A stretch of 64,000 bases of DNA from Mycobacterium sp. PO1 (GTDB taxonomy: Bacteria; Actinomycetota; Actinomycetes; Mycobacteriales; Mycobacteriaceae): the NCBI RefSeq assembly GCF_017312405.1, contig NZ_BLTG01000016.1:59510-123509 (forward strand). Reading direction: 5' to 3'. The translations under genes and the position numbers were made by a program. The notes beneath the pieces were generated by a model. It saw only the letters and a program-made list of their open reading frames with translations, made no database searches and was not told where the DNA came from. Positions 63,436 to 64,000 of this stretch are shown here, one piece after another. How positions within the stretch are numbered: the first letter of the stretch is position 1; the number at the start of each line of letters is the position of its first letter.

Positions 63436-64000
<565 letters not shown>

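Overview
The window is high-GC actinobacterial DNA and almost certainly comes from a mycobacterium, most likely a fast-growing Mycolicibacterium-type species. The evidence is the gene content and order. Reading leftwards from the right edge, rpfA, moaD2, moaA2, a yccF gene, cspB, the Rv0875c/Rv0876c pair, sepH, serC, an AurF-type oxygenase, fprB, citA, gltA2, prrB/prrA, accD3, echA6, ctpE and the Rv0909/Rv0910 pair appear in the order I remember for M. tuberculosis Rv0867c to Rv0910. I recalled that order from memory and did not compute it. GTG starts, ATGA/GTGA stop-start overlaps and very short spacers are common throughout. I saw no tRNA, rRNA, insertion sequence, prophage or CRISPR array.

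Layout. (1) 1-2650: a P450 fragment, a DapB-like reductase, an ERG2/sigma-1-receptor-like protein and an NmrA-like reductase, which look like a small catabolic or sterol/lipid cluster. (2) 2726-9351, minus strand: an echA6 / metallo-hydrolase / serine hydrolase lipoprotein / ctpE / antitoxin-like / toxin-like run. (3) 9377-10849: accD3. (4) About 10.9-34.1 kb: an accessory block between accD3 and prrA, which are neighbours in M. tuberculosis. It holds a ZIP-like transporter; an overlapping trio of a giant secreted repeat protein, a degenerate ABC ATPase and a YhgE/Pip permease; an epoxide hydrolase; two acyl-CoA synthetases with a divergent GAF-LuxR regulator; a cytochrome b/molybdopterin oxidoreductase fusion; a headless LysR remnant; and three ABC exporters. 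(5) 34.3-41.2 kb: prrAB, an FKBP, an SDR, a DUF2630 gene, a FAD oxidoreductase and a MarR/MFS efflux pair. The ompATb (arfABC) genes of M. tuberculosis are absent here. (6) 41.4-46.7 kb: two citrate synthases, a TetR regulator, pdxH, a maleylpyruvate-isomerase-like protein and a VOC protein. (7) 46.7-49.5 kb: a secreted Ig-domain/GH1 glycosidase. (8) 49.5-63.2 kb: conserved housekeeping genes. (9) 63.2-64 kb: the rpfA leader, with a CRP-type site and a c-di-AMP (ydaO/yuaA) riboswitch, and the start of rpfA.

The most unusual features are the 14.9-19.9 kb surface-protein operon, the N-terminal layout it shares with the secreted GH1 protein 27 kb away, and the bacterial ERG2-like gene. Several short inverted repeats sit at promoters: the ABC exporter operon, MFS/MarR, the LysR remnant and gltA2. 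They look like operators. Two CRP-like sites lie upstream of serC and rpfA, both of which are described CRP targets in M. tuberculosis.
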